Positions 41,984-50,694 of a stretch of 55,668 bases of DNA are shown piece by piece; the first letter of the stretch is position 1; each line of letters opens with the position of its first letter. This stretch comes from Streptomyces mangrovisoli (lineage in GTDB: Bacteria > Actinomycetota > Actinomycetes > Streptomycetales > Streptomycetaceae): positions 1-55,668 of the forward strand of contig NZ_LAVA02000069.1 in NCBI RefSeq assembly GCF_000974985.2. The letters run 5' to 3'. The notes under the pieces were generated by a model. It saw only the letters and a list, made by a program, of their open reading frames with translations, did not search any database and was not told where the DNA came from. The position numbers were made by a program, and so were the translations under genes.

Positions 41984-43801
41984 TTACTTGATGTAGAGAC
42001 GACGCGGGTCGATGCCGCCGATCACGTCGTCGTAGACGAGGCCGCCGACCTTGGAGCCGGCGATCTGAACCTGCTTGTAGTACGCGGTCGGGACGGCGTT
42101 GACGACGTCCTTGACCAGGTACTGATCGATCTTCTCCCACGCCGCGGCCGCCTTGGCCGGGTCGGTGATCTTGTTCGCGGCGTCGATGTCCGCGTTCACC
42201 TTCGGGTCGTTGACGTGCGAGTAGTTCGGCGAGCCGTCGGCGATCACGCGGCCGTCGTACAGCGGCGGGATCACGGTCGAGGAGGACGGCCAGTCCGCGC
42301 CCCAGGCGGTGTGGTAGATGTCGTAGTTGTTGTCGACCTTGCCGATCTGGTCGTAGTACGTCTCGGCCGGGATCTCCTGGCGCTGGACGTTGAAGCCGGC
42401 CTTCTTCAGACCCGCCGCCATGGCCGTGGAGTACTGCTGGCCCTCAGGGGTGTTGATGTAGCCGAAGGTCAGCTTCATGTTGAGCTTGCCGGCCTTCTTC
42501 AGCAGCGCCTTGGCCTTGGCCGGGTCGCCGGCGGGGTTCTTCTTCTTGCCCCACGGGTCGAAGGTGGCGTCGTAGCCGCTGACGGTCGGGGAGATGAGGC
42601 CGCCCGCGACCTCCATCGCGTCGTTGCCGCCGTAGGCGCGGATGAACGGCGTGATGGGCAGCGCGTAGGCGATGGCCTCACGGACCGTCTTGTCCTTGAT
42701 GTGGTTCATGTTGATGTTCATCTGACCCACGTACGGCTGGTAGCCCGCGACCGTACGGGACTTGAGCTTCGGGTCGTTGAGGACGTTGGACAGGTTGCCC
42801 GCGTCGACCTGGTTGTTGAAGCTCACGCCGGTCTGGTCGGCGCCGCTGTCGGCGAGGAGCGCCTTGGTGGAGGTCTCGAACTGCTGGTTGAACGTGAAGT
42901 TGAACTGGTCCACGTACTGGTGACGGATCGGGTCCGTGTTCGGGTCCCAGTTGGTGTTCTTGACCAGCACCATCGACTTGCCCGACTTGAACGACTGGAT
43001 CTTGTAGGGGCCGGTCGTCAGCGGGTCCTTGTCGTACTTCTGCTTCGTGTCGCCCTTCTTGGAGACGACCGCGTAGCCCGCCATGGCGAGCGCGTACGGC
43101 AGGTCCGGGTGGGCGGTCTTGAAGTGGAAGATGATGGTCTTGGAGTCGGGCGTCTCCAGGACGGAGTCCGGCAGGTGCTTGCCCTTGTAGGGGCCGTCCG
43201 GGAGGAGCTTGCGGTAGTCGGCGCCGGTGGTGTCGGCGAGCCACTGCTGGAGGTAGGTCGGGCCCTGGTCGATGAACGACGCGAAGAGGCGCTCGTAGGT
43301 CTGGCGGAAGTCCGCGGACGTGATCGCGGACCCGTCCGAGAACTTGATGCCGTCCTTGAGCGTGTACTTCCAGGTCTTGCCGCCGTCGGTGGTGGTGCCG
43401 GAGTCGGTGGCGAGGTCGCCGACCACCTCGTGGCCGCTGCCCTTGTCGTTGGTCGACTTGTAGCCGGTCAGCCCTCGGTGGATCAGGGTCGCGAGCGAGC
43501 CCTCGTCGGAGACGTAGATCTGGGCCGGGTCGAGGTGGGCGTAGCTGTCGCGCTGCAGCACCTCCATCGTGCCGCCGCTCTTGGCGCCCGGCACCGCGGC
43601 CGCCGGACCGGTCGAGTCCGCGGTCCCCCCGAACTTGATCGACGCCTGCTGGCGTTTGGCGTTCTCCTGGTCCTGCTTCTTGTTGTCGCCCGCGTCACTG
43701 CCGCCCTTGCTGCAACCGCTGAGCATGAGAGCTCCGGCCGCGAGCACGGACAGTACGGCGTATGCGTGGCGTCCGCCCCTACTTCTCACTGAACCACCCA
43801 T
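41984..43801 (-). CDS. bldKB: Peptide-binding lipoprotein BldKB (operon C)
   Basis: 605 aa from ATG 43801; a TTG seven codons earlier lacks an RBS. Basic N-terminus, hydrophobic helix and lipobox LMLSGC (acylated Cys30), so probably Sec-dependent with no twin Arg. A Lys/Gln/Asp-rich linker leads into a family-5 domain with AHLDPAQIYVSDEG, WKYTLKDGIKFSDGSAIT and TTGPYKIQSFKSGK. It captures the peptide for BldKACDE. It is longer than the operon B protein, with extra loops. Confidence 0.86.
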   Translation of the reverse strand: MGGSVRSRGGRHAYAVLSVLAAGALMLSGCSKGGSDAGDNKKQDQENAKRQQASIKFGGTADSTGPAAAVPGAKSGGTMEVLQRDSYAHLDPAQIYVSDEGSLATLIHRGLTGYKSTNDKGSGHEVVGDLATDSGTTTDGGKTWKYTLKDGIKFSDGSAITSADFRQTYERLFASFIDQGPTYLQQWLADTTGADYRKLLPDGPYKGKHLPDSVLETPDSKTIIFHFKTAHPDLPYALAMAGYAVVSKKGDTKQKYDKDPLTTGPYKIQSFKSGKSMVLVKNTNWDPNTDPIRHQYVDQFNFTFNQQFETSTKALLADSGADQTGVSFNNQVDAGNLSNVLNDPKLKSRTVAGYQPYVGQMNINMNHIKDKTVREAIAYALPITPFIRAYGGNDAMEVAGGLISPTVSGYDATFDPWGKKKNPAGDPAKAKALLKKAGKLNMKLTFGYINTPEGQQYSTAMAAGLKKAGFNVQRQEIPAETYYDQIGKVDNNYDIYHTAWGADWPSSSTVIPPLYDGRVIADGSPNYSHVNDPKVNADIDAANKITDPAKAAAAWEKIDQYLVKDVVNAVPTAYYKQVQIAGSKVGGLVYDDVIGGIDPRRLYIK

Positions 43802-43876
43802 CTGTGTGTCACCAGTGCACAAAGGAACTGCGAATTGCCGTGCGGTATCCGGGCGAGGCCGCCCACAACGCGTCGG

Positions 43877-44911
43877 TCAGCGCGCCGTCTTGGGGTCGAA
43901 GGCGTCCCTGACCGAGTCCCCGAGCAGGTTGAAGGCCACGATGAAGATGATCATCGAGATGCCGGGGAAGAACATGTACGTGATGTCGTTCTGCATCACG
44001 AGTTCGGTGGACGCCTTGGAGAACATCTGCCCCCAGTCCGGCGTCGGTTCGACGATGCCGATGCCGAGGTAGGACAGGCCTGCCTCCGCGGTGACGAAGC
44101 CGGGGAGCATGTAGGTGGACTGCACCAGGATGGGCGTGACCACGTTCGGCAGGATCTCCTTGCGGATGATCCGCCACGGGGTGGCACCGCTGACCCGCGC
44201 CGCCTCGATGAACTCCCGTTCCCTGAGGGACAGGGAGGTGCCGCGCAGGATGCGGGCGAGACTCATCCAGCCCAGGAACCACTGGACGGCGATGAGCGCG
44301 ACGACCCGGACGTAGGTGGGCGTCTCGTCACGGGGACTGACGAAGAGGGAGACCACGACGGGCATGCTCGCGATGAAGAACAGCTGGGCCGGGAAGGCGA
44401 GCAGGAAGTCGATGACCCGGCTGATGAGGAAATCGGACCTGCCGCCGAGGTAGCCGGCCGCGACACCGAGCAGGATGCCGGTGACCACGGTCGCGATCGT
44501 GACGGCCACCGAGATCATCAGCGACGTGCGGATGCCGTAGAGGAGTTTGGTGAAGACGTCGTAGCCGTTGCCGGGTTCGAGGCCGAACCAGAACTCGGAG
44601 CTGATGCCGCCGTTGGGCTGGAGCGGCACACCCGCGCTGTCGAACAACTCGGGCCGCTCGTCCGCGTAGACGGTGTACGGGTTCTTGCCGTACAGCTTCG
44701 CGATCAGCGGGGCGAGCAGGCCGACCAGGAAGAAGAAGCCCACGACGTAGGCCGAGATGACTCCCGTGCGGTCGCGTTTGAAGCGGAGCCACATCAGCTG
44801 GCCGGGAGACCGGCCTTCGAGCTTGGCCGCCTCGGACTTCGCGTCCGGCCCAGGAGTGCCGTCGACGAGGACCGAGGTCCCGCCGCCTTCGACATCGATA
44901 GGACTTGTCAC
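43877..44911 (-). CDS. bldKA: Peptide importer permease, BldKA/OppC type (operon C)
   Basis: 344 aa from GTG 44911 (starting VTSPIDVEGG); another GTG five codons earlier (44926) is possible, and neither has a strong RBS. OppC-type layout: acidic N-terminus, helix 1 (about 50-70), outer loop LYGKNPYTVYADERPELF, coupling loop FIEAARVSGATPWRIIRKEI, and end NLLGDSVRDAFDPKTAR. First gene of operon C, behind a long leader region. Confidence 0.87.
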   Translation of the reverse strand: MTSPIDVEGGGTSVLVDGTPGPDAKSEAAKLEGRSPGQLMWLRFKRDRTGVISAYVVGFFFLVGLLAPLIAKLYGKNPYTVYADERPELFDSAGVPLQPNGGISSEFWFGLEPGNGYDVFTKLLYGIRTSLMISVAVTIATVVTGILLGVAAGYLGGRSDFLISRVIDFLLAFPAQLFFIASMPVVVSLFVSPRDETPTYVRVVALIAVQWFLGWMSLARILRGTSLSLREREFIEAARVSGATPWRIIRKEILPNVVTPILVQSTYMLPGFVTAEAGLSYLGIGIVEPTPDWGQMFSKASTELVMQNDITYMFFPGISMIIFIVAFNLLGDSVRDAFDPKTAR

Positions 44912-45049
44912 TGTTCGTCCGTTCACAGGTATGGGTGTGCCCGGCGGGTGACCTGCGCGGGATGTGCGCGGTCACCGTCCGGGGCAAGGAGAGACGTGCG
45001 TACGGCACTGAGCCAGGCGCGAACCCGCAGTGGGACGCGCGTAGTTGAA

Positions 45050-45068
45050 CGGCCGCACGGTGCGGCCG
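45050..45068. other. Hairpin between the leader ORF and bldKA
   Basis: CGGCCGCA and TGCGGCCG (8 bp) close a three-base loop, ten bases after the stop of the small ORF on the minus strand. It has no T-run. It could act as an attenuator or simply as leader structure. Confidence 0.55.
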
Positions 45069-45078
45069 CCGGGTTGGC

Positions 45079-45165
45079 TCAGAGCCGGCCCTCGGACGAT
45101 GTGACGAAGCCGGTATGGACGGACGGCGTGAGCGTGACCCACCTGGTGTTCGTGACACCGCGCAT
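45079..45165 (-). CDS. Possible 28-aa leader peptide upstream of bldKA
   Basis: ATG at 45165 is preceded by GAGGAGGAG at perfect distance, stronger than most real genes here; an in-frame ATG at 45180 would add five residues. The peptide has six Thr and five Val in 28 residues, no signal peptide and no Cys. It ends 168 bases before bldKA, with hairpins between. The rest of the 658-base gap (44912-45569) contains the typA terminator and an A+T-rich stretch (45350-45480) likely to hold the promoter. The ORF is inferred from its RBS only. Confidence 0.5.
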   Translation of the reverse strand: MRGVTNTRWVTLTPSVHTGFVTSSEGRL

Positions 45166-45507
45166 GGGACTCCTCCTCATGACTCCACGTGTTCACCAAC
45201 AGGAGAGGGTTGACGTCCTGCTTCCGACACCCCTGACGGAAGATCAGACACCCTCTGGTGCTCGTGAGTCGGCACTGTCCCCACAGCGCGAGACCCATTG
45301 ACCCGAGCGACTACGCGGCTAACTATCTGCCATCGGTCGAGCACCGACCACCGTTCTTAAATCTCAATTCAGTCACAGCTGACGCCTACATCTTCCGAAA
45401 TTTGGACAAACTGTTCGGCTCGAGAAGGCCGCGAAACGGACGTGTTACATGGCTATCGGTCAGGGATCTCCGCATGTCGGACATCCGGGCCGTGGAAAAC
45501 GGGTTGC

Positions 45508-45544
45508 AAAAAACCCGGGTGCCCCCACGATGGGGACACCCGGG
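45508..45544 (-). terminator. Rho-independent terminator of typA
   Basis: On the minus strand a stem of 8 + 5 bp with one mismatch (45514-45527 with 45531-45544) is followed directly by six T (45508-45513). This is the only terminator in the window with a clear T-tract. Confidence 0.93.
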
Positions 45545-45569
45545 TCGGGTCGGCTACGACTACGGAGCG

Positions 45570-47477
45570 TCAGCCGTGCTTGGCGCGGCTCGCGGTACGG
45601 GCGCGATCACGCTGGTCGAGCACGACCTTGCGGATGCGAACCGCCTCCGGGGTCACCTCGACGCACTCGTCGTCGCGGCAGAACTCCAGCGACTGCTCCA
45701 GGGAGAGCTTGCGCGGCGGGACGATCGCCTCGAACGAGTCGGCCGAGGACGACCGCATGTTCGTGAGCTTCTTCTCCTTGGTGATGTTCACGTCCATGTC
45801 GTCGGAGCGCGAGTTCTCGCCGACGATCATGCCCTCGTACACCTCGGTGCCGGGGTCGGTGAACAGCACGCCGCGCTCCTGGAGGTTCGTCATCGCGAAC
45901 GCGGTGACGGAGCCGGAGCGGTCGGCGACCAGGGAGCCGTTGTTGCGGGTCGTCAGCGTGCCGAACCAGGGCTCGTGGCCCTCGTGGATCGAGTGGCCGA
46001 TGCCGGTGCCGCGGGTCTGGGTCAGGAACTCGGTCCGGAAGCCGATCAGACCGCGGGAGGGCACGACGAACTCCATGCGGACCCAGCCCGAGCCGTGGTT
46101 GGACATGTTGTCCATCCGGCCCTTGCGGACGCCCATGAGCTGCGTGACGGCGCCCATGTGCTCCTCGGGCACGTCGATCGTCATGCGCTCGACGGGCTCG
46201 TAGGTCTTGCCGTCGACCTGCTTGGTGACGACCTGCGGCTTGCCGATGGTCAGCTCGAAGCCCTCGCGGCGCATCTGCTCGACCAGGATGGCGAGCGCGA
46301 GCTCACCACGGCCCTGGACCTCCCAGGCGTCCGGACGCTCGGTGTCGAGCACGCGGAGCGAGACGTTGCCGATCAGCTCGCGGTCGAGGCGGTCCTTGAC
46401 CTGGCGGGCGGTGACCTTGCGGTCCTTGACGGCCGACTTCGCCTCGGCGCCCTTGCCGGTGCCGCCACGGCCGACCAGCGGGGAGGTGTTGGTGCCGATG
46501 ACCATGGAGATCGCCGGCTCGTCGACCGTGATCAGCGGCAGCGGGATCGGGTTCTCGGGGTCGGCGAGGGTCTCACCGATCATGATGTCCGAGATACCGG
46601 CGACGGCGCAGATGTCACCGGGGCCGGCCACCTCGGCGGGCTTGCGGGTGAGCGCCTCGGTCATCAGCAGCTCGGTGATGCGCACGTTGGACATCGTGCC
46701 GTCGCGCTTGATCCACGTGACGGTCTGGCCCTTGCGCAGCTCGCCCTGCTCGACGCGGAGCAGCGCGATACGGCCGAGGAAGTTGTCGGCGTCCAGGTTG
46801 GTGACGTGGGCCTGGAGCGGCGCGGTCTCGTCGAAGGACGGGGCCGGGACGTGCTGGAGGATCGTGGAGAAGAACGGCTCCAGGTTGTCGCTGTCGGCCG
46901 GAACCGTGCCGTCCTCCGGCTTGGTCAGCGAGGCGACGCCGTCACGCGCGCAGGCGTAGACGATCGGGAACTCGATCTGGTCCTCGTCGGCGTCCAGGTC
47001 GAGGAAGAGGTCGTAGGTCTCGTTGACGACCTCGTCGATCCGCGAGTCCGGGCGGTCCGTCTTGTTGATGCAGAGGATGACGGGCAGGCGCTGCTGGAGC
47101 GCCTTGCGCAGCACGAAGCGGGTCTGGGGCAGCGGGCCCTCGGACGCGTCGACGAGCAGGACGACCGCGTCCACCATCGACAGGCCGCGCTCGACCTCAC
47201 CACCGAAGTCGGCGTGGCCGGGGGTGTCGATGATGTTGATCGTGATGGCGTCGCCGCCGTCCTTGGGGTGGTACTTGACCGCCGTGTTCTTGGCCAGGAT
47301 CGTGATGCCCTTCTCACGTTCCAGGTCGTTCGAGTCCATCATGCGGTCGTCCAGCGACTCGGCGGCGTGCGCGGCGAAGGCACCGGCCTGCTTGAGCATG
47401 GCGTCGACCAGGGTGGTCTTGCCGTGGTCGACGTGGGCGACGATGGCGACGTTGCGGATGTCGTGGCGCGTGGCCAT
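45570..47477 (-). CDS. typA: Ribosome-associated GTPase TypA/BipA
   Basis: 635 aa from ATG 47477 with GGAG upstream. G1 AHVDHGKTT, switch REKGITI, G3 DTPGHADFGGEVER, G4 NKTDRPD; then domains II and III and the BipA-specific C-terminal domain with MGVRKGRMDNM, PSRGLIGFRTEFLT and NITKEKKLTNMR. A translation factor GTPase needed for stress and cold growth in other bacteria. Monocistronic, with its own terminator. Confidence 0.96.
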   Translation of the reverse strand: MATRHDIRNVAIVAHVDHGKTTLVDAMLKQAGAFAAHAAESLDDRMMDSNDLEREKGITILAKNTAVKYHPKDGGDAITINIIDTPGHADFGGEVERGLSMVDAVVLLVDASEGPLPQTRFVLRKALQQRLPVILCINKTDRPDSRIDEVVNETYDLFLDLDADEDQIEFPIVYACARDGVASLTKPEDGTVPADSDNLEPFFSTILQHVPAPSFDETAPLQAHVTNLDADNFLGRIALLRVEQGELRKGQTVTWIKRDGTMSNVRITELLMTEALTRKPAEVAGPGDICAVAGISDIMIGETLADPENPIPLPLITVDEPAISMVIGTNTSPLVGRGGTGKGAEAKSAVKDRKVTARQVKDRLDRELIGNVSLRVLDTERPDAWEVQGRGELALAILVEQMRREGFELTIGKPQVVTKQVDGKTYEPVERMTIDVPEEHMGAVTQLMGVRKGRMDNMSNHGSGWVRMEFVVPSRGLIGFRTEFLTQTRGTGIGHSIHEGHEPWFGTLTTRNNGSLVADRSGSVTAFAMTNLQERGVLFTDPGTEVYEGMIVGENSRSDDMDVNITKEKKLTNMRSSSADSFEAIVPPRKLSLEQSLEFCRDDECVEVTPEAVRIRKVVLDQRDRARTASRAKHG

Positions 47478-47637
47478 GAAGGCGTACTCCTGGAGTGTGA
47501 GGAAGGCCTGCGCGTACGTCGGAGATACGCGGACCCTGCCGGGCTGAACACGCCACGGCCTCACCCCATCGTACGTGGCCCGGCGCCAGGCGGCTTGCGC
47601 AGGGCCACGCATGATCATTCCGGGCCGGGTCCGGCGG

Positions 47638-50013
47638 TCACTTCGGGGACGGACCGGGCTGGGCCTTCGCGCCCTTCTTCAGGAATCCCATGTCCTCGAA
47701 GACGGGCGTCTGGAACCCGAAGGCACCCGCGTTGGCCAGGGTCCTGCGGGCCGCGACCAGCTGCGGGCGCTGGTAGAGCGGGATCGATCCGGCGGCCGCC
47801 CAGATGCGCGAGTCCGCCTTGCGGAGCACGGAGCGCTCCTCGCCCTCGTCGAGCGTGGAGAGCGCCTGATCGAACAGTTGATCGACCTGGTCGGTGCCGA
47901 CCCGGGTGTAGTTCTGCTCGACGTTCAGGGAGCCGTCGGCCGCCGGGACCGGCTTGGCGAAGATCGGGCGGGCGTCGGTGGCCGGGTAGGCGGTGCCGGG
48001 CCAGGAGTACAGCGCGAGGTCGTAGTCGCCCGCCGCGACGTGGTCCTTGAAGTAGCTGTCGTCCGGGACCTTGGTGATCCTCGTGCGGATCCCGACCTTC
48101 AGCAGCATCTGCGAGATCCGGTCGGCGACGGCCCGCAGGCTGTCCGAGCCGGGCCCCGAGGGGACCACGAAGCGCAGCACGAGCGCCTTGCCGTCCTTGG
48201 CGAGCATCCCGTTCGCGGCGGCCGCGGGGGCCGCGGTGCCCTTCGGGGCGTAGGCGCCGGGCGCGCCGCCCTGCCGCAGCTGCTGGTACTGCCTGCCGTC
48301 CTGGGCCAGGTGCCGGGTGCCGCCGGCGCCCTCCCCGGCCCGCAGGCCCGGCGCGAGGGGGGCCTTGTCGTCCTCGCCGACGATGTACGTGCCGTCGTCG
48401 CCGCCCGCGGACTCGTCCTTCTTCGCGGACTTCCCCGCCCCGCTCTTGCCCTCGTCGGAGTCGTCGGACTTCTTGGACTTCTTCTTGGTCTTCGCGTGCT
48501 CGGAGCCGGCCGAGCCGTCCTCGGACTCCTCGCTCCCGTCGCTCTTGCCGCCGGCCGCCTTCTCCTCGGCCTTCTGCTCCTTGACCGGCCCGCCGAGCAC
48601 CCAGCCCGCGTCGCCGAGCAGCGCCTGGGCCGCCGAGGCGTCCTGGTTGCCGAGGGCGCCGCTGGCGTCGGCGTAGAGGGGCTGGCCGGAGAGCGCCAGA
48701 TGGCTGCCGACCGGGACGGCGGGCAGGCCCAGGGGGCGCAGGACGGCACGGGCGAGCGCGGTGCGGTCGAGGGCGCGGGCGACGGCGCGGCGGACCCGCT
48801 CGTCGGCGAGGGGGCCCTCGGAGCCGTTGAGGGCGAGCTGGGTGTAGGCGGGCTCCAGGGACTTGCGCAGCTGGATCTCGCTCAGCTTCTGCTGCTCGCT
48901 CCGCGCGGTGCCGGCCTTGTCCTCGTTCTCGTCGGAGGCCGAGTCGTCGGAACCGTCGGAGTCGTCCTCGTCCGCCTTGGCCCGGCCCTTGCCGTCGTCG
49001 TCCTTCTTCCCGGAGCCGTGCTCGTCCTTCTTCCCGGACGTGTGCCCCGGCTTCTCGCCGGACGTCTTCCCGGAGTCCTCGGACTTCTCGCCCGCCGGGC
49101 CGTCCAGCGCCGAGGGCGACGCCGTGCCCTGCGGGTGGGCGGCCTGGACGATGCGCTCGGCGTCCGCGGTGTCCACGTCGGCCAGGTCGACGGTGCCGTC
49201 CGCGAGCGCCTCCGCGCGCTGGTCCGGCGCGACGGCGTGCAGCACGATCTGCGACAGCTTCGCGGGCCGCCCCCACCAGCGCGGATTGCGGGTGAGGACC
49301 ACGTCCTTGTCCTCGACGGCGACCTTCTTGACCTGGAAGGGTCCCGCGGAGATCTTGAGTTTGCGCCGGGCCCCGTCGTTGAAGGCGTCCGCGGTGCCCA
49401 TGACGTCCTTCGGGTACAGCGGGGAGAACAGCGAGCGCCAGTCGGCGTAGGGCTTGCTGAAGGTGACCTTGACCTCGAGGTCGTTGGTGCCGCGCTCGAT
49501 CTTCTGGATCCGGTCGTACCCGGCGTTGCGGGCGGTCCAGTAGGCGGAGTCCTTGCCGGACAGGGCGCGCCACTGCGCGGCGAAGTCCGCGGCCCCGATC
49601 TCGCGGCCGTCGCTCCACACGGCCTGCTGGCTGAGCCGGTAGACCACGACCTGCCGGGGCTCGGTGTCGACGACCTTCGCGGAGTCCAGATAGTCCGTGT
49701 TCAGCTGCGGCCGGCCGTACGCGTCCAGCCGGAACATCGACGGCAGGACGGCCTGGGCCACGCGGGTGGTGGCGTCGTCGGCGTCCGACTGGAAGGTGTT
49801 CAGCGTCTCCGGTACGTCGTCCACGGCCCACCGCAGCGTGCCGCCGTCGGCGATCAGCGCGCGGTCGGCGCGCGCGATCTGCTGCCCGGCCAGCGGCTTG
49901 CTCACCTCTTCGTCGGAGCTGCAGCCGGAGAGGGCGGGCACCGCGAGCGCGCCCGCGGTGAGGAAGGCGACCGAGCGCATGACCGCGCGCAGTCCGACGC
50001 CGTCGTGGGACAT
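47638..50013 (-). CDS. Orphan peptide-binding lipoprotein (SBP family 5) with two charged low-complexity inserts
   Basis: 791 aa from ATG 50013 with GGAGG eight bases upstream. Lipobox PALSGC (Cys31). The family-5 domain is readable in three blocks (about 45-285, 350-460, 570-791), including WAVDDVPETLNTFQSDADD and YDLALYSWPGTAYPATD. Between them are two disordered stretches rich in Lys, Asp, Glu, Ser and Gly (about 290-350 and 465-540). No permease or ATPase lies next to it, so it is an orphan receptor or serves one of the nearby importers. The 344-base gap 50014-50357 upstream is A+T-rich near 50040-50100. Confidence 0.85.
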   Translation of the reverse strand: MSHDGVGLRAVMRSVAFLTAGALAVPALSGCSSDEEVSKPLAGQQIARADRALIADGGTLRWAVDDVPETLNTFQSDADDATTRVAQAVLPSMFRLDAYGRPQLNTDYLDSAKVVDTEPRQVVVYRLSQQAVWSDGREIGAADFAAQWRALSGKDSAYWTARNAGYDRIQKIERGTNDLEVKVTFSKPYADWRSLFSPLYPKDVMGTADAFNDGARRKLKISAGPFQVKKVAVEDKDVVLTRNPRWWGRPAKLSQIVLHAVAPDQRAEALADGTVDLADVDTADAERIVQAAHPQGTASPSALDGPAGEKSEDSGKTSGEKPGHTSGKKDEHGSGKKDDDGKGRAKADEDDSDGSDDSASDENEDKAGTARSEQQKLSEIQLRKSLEPAYTQLALNGSEGPLADERVRRAVARALDRTALARAVLRPLGLPAVPVGSHLALSGQPLYADASGALGNQDASAAQALLGDAGWVLGGPVKEQKAEEKAAGGKSDGSEESEDGSAGSEHAKTKKKSKKSDDSDEGKSGAGKSAKKDESAGGDDGTYIVGEDDKAPLAPGLRAGEGAGGTRHLAQDGRQYQQLRQGGAPGAYAPKGTAAPAAAANGMLAKDGKALVLRFVVPSGPGSDSLRAVADRISQMLLKVGIRTRITKVPDDSYFKDHVAAGDYDLALYSWPGTAYPATDARPIFAKPVPAADGSLNVEQNYTRVGTDQVDQLFDQALSTLDEGEERSVLRKADSRIWAAAGSIPLYQRPQLVAARRTLANAGAFGFQTPVFEDMGFLKKGAKAQPGPSPK

Positions 50014-50269
50014 CTCTGGAACCTCCGGGAGCCGCGGGTTCTGATCTCGTATGGCCGTATATGGAGATATCGAGCTGATCAGATGTATGCGGACACTGAA
50101 GAGGAAAGGTTTCGGTGCCGTACGGCGACACGGCGGCGGGCGCCCCGAACCCCACCCGTGCGGCGCAACCGGCACGGCCGCCCACGCGCCGCCGCCCACG
50201 CGCCACGGCGGCCGGGGCGCGCGGCGGCGCTTCGCACCCGCGCACACCGGCCAATCCGTGCACGTCCCT

Positions 50270-50287
50270 TCACACCGGCCGGTGTGA
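50270..50287. promoter_or_regulatory. 18-bp perfect palindrome upstream of the sdh operon (candidate operator)
   Basis: TCACACCGGCCGGTGTGA reads the same on both strands and lies 70 bases before the first ORF of the sdh operon. A half site CACACCGGCC occurs 28 bases upstream (50243-50252). It is unlike the Streptomyces Rex site, whose half sites point the other way. Confidence 0.65.
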
Positions 50288-50357
50288 CGCGCAACACTCG
50301 CAGGCGCATGAACGTCGCCGCCTTGGGCCGTGGGGCCCGTGGAAGTGAGGTCACGTC

Positions 50358-50648
50358 ATGTCCGTGAACGACGACCTGACGTCAGTCCAGCGCTGTCTCG
50401 ACGACCTGTTCCGGTCCGTGGGGCGCCTGGAGCAGAAGCTCGGCAGAGGCGGACTGGAGATCCGCCGCGTCCGGCTGGACGCCGCTCACCTGCGCGAGAG
50501 CGTGGCCCTGCTGCGGGAGTCGGCCGCCGGGCCGCCCGCGGTGAAGAGCTCCGAATTCGTTCCCGTCCCCGACACCCCGTACGACGACTCCCTGTGGACG
50601 GACTCGGACGACGAGGGCCTCGGCGCGCACCACGGGAACCACCACTAG
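50358..50648 (+). CDS. Small conserved hypothetical protein upstream of sdh
   Basis: 96 aa from ATG 50358 with GTGAGG upstream. The first 60 residues are predicted helical, with a heptad-like pattern (LDDLFRSVGRLEQKLG ... LRESVALLRES), likely a short coiled coil. The tail is acidic and ends HHGNHH. No membrane segment. It lies 46 bases before the Sdh membrane-anchor gene and is probably in the same transcript. Function unknown. Confidence 0.75.
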   Translation: MSVNDDLTSVQRCLDDLFRSVGRLEQKLGRGGLEIRRVRLDAAHLRESVALLRESAAGPPAVKSSEFVPVPDTPYDDSLWTDSDDEGLGAHHGNHH

Positions 50649-50694
50649 TGCCCCGGCGGGGCACCGACCCCCTCTCACCGACCGGAGTCAGAAG

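Noticed and set aside
44912..45569. T-box or known riboswitch in the bldKA leader
   Set aside because: I could not find the T-box core or any other known aptamer pattern by eye; only an ORF and hairpins.
47615..50263. 882-codon minus-strand frame overlapping the orphan binding protein
   Set aside because: Out-of-frame shadow of the same strand, Arg/Gly-rich and without family motifs.
50270..50287. Rex (NADH-sensing) operator upstream of sdh
   Set aside because: The Streptomyces Rex site has TGTGAAC...GTTCACA polarity; here the half sites are reversed and the centre differs.
47575..50367. Long plus-strand frame (930 codons) opposite the orphan binding protein
   Set aside because: Antisense shadow without recognisable domains; the minus strand has a lipobox, a strong RBS and binding-protein motifs.
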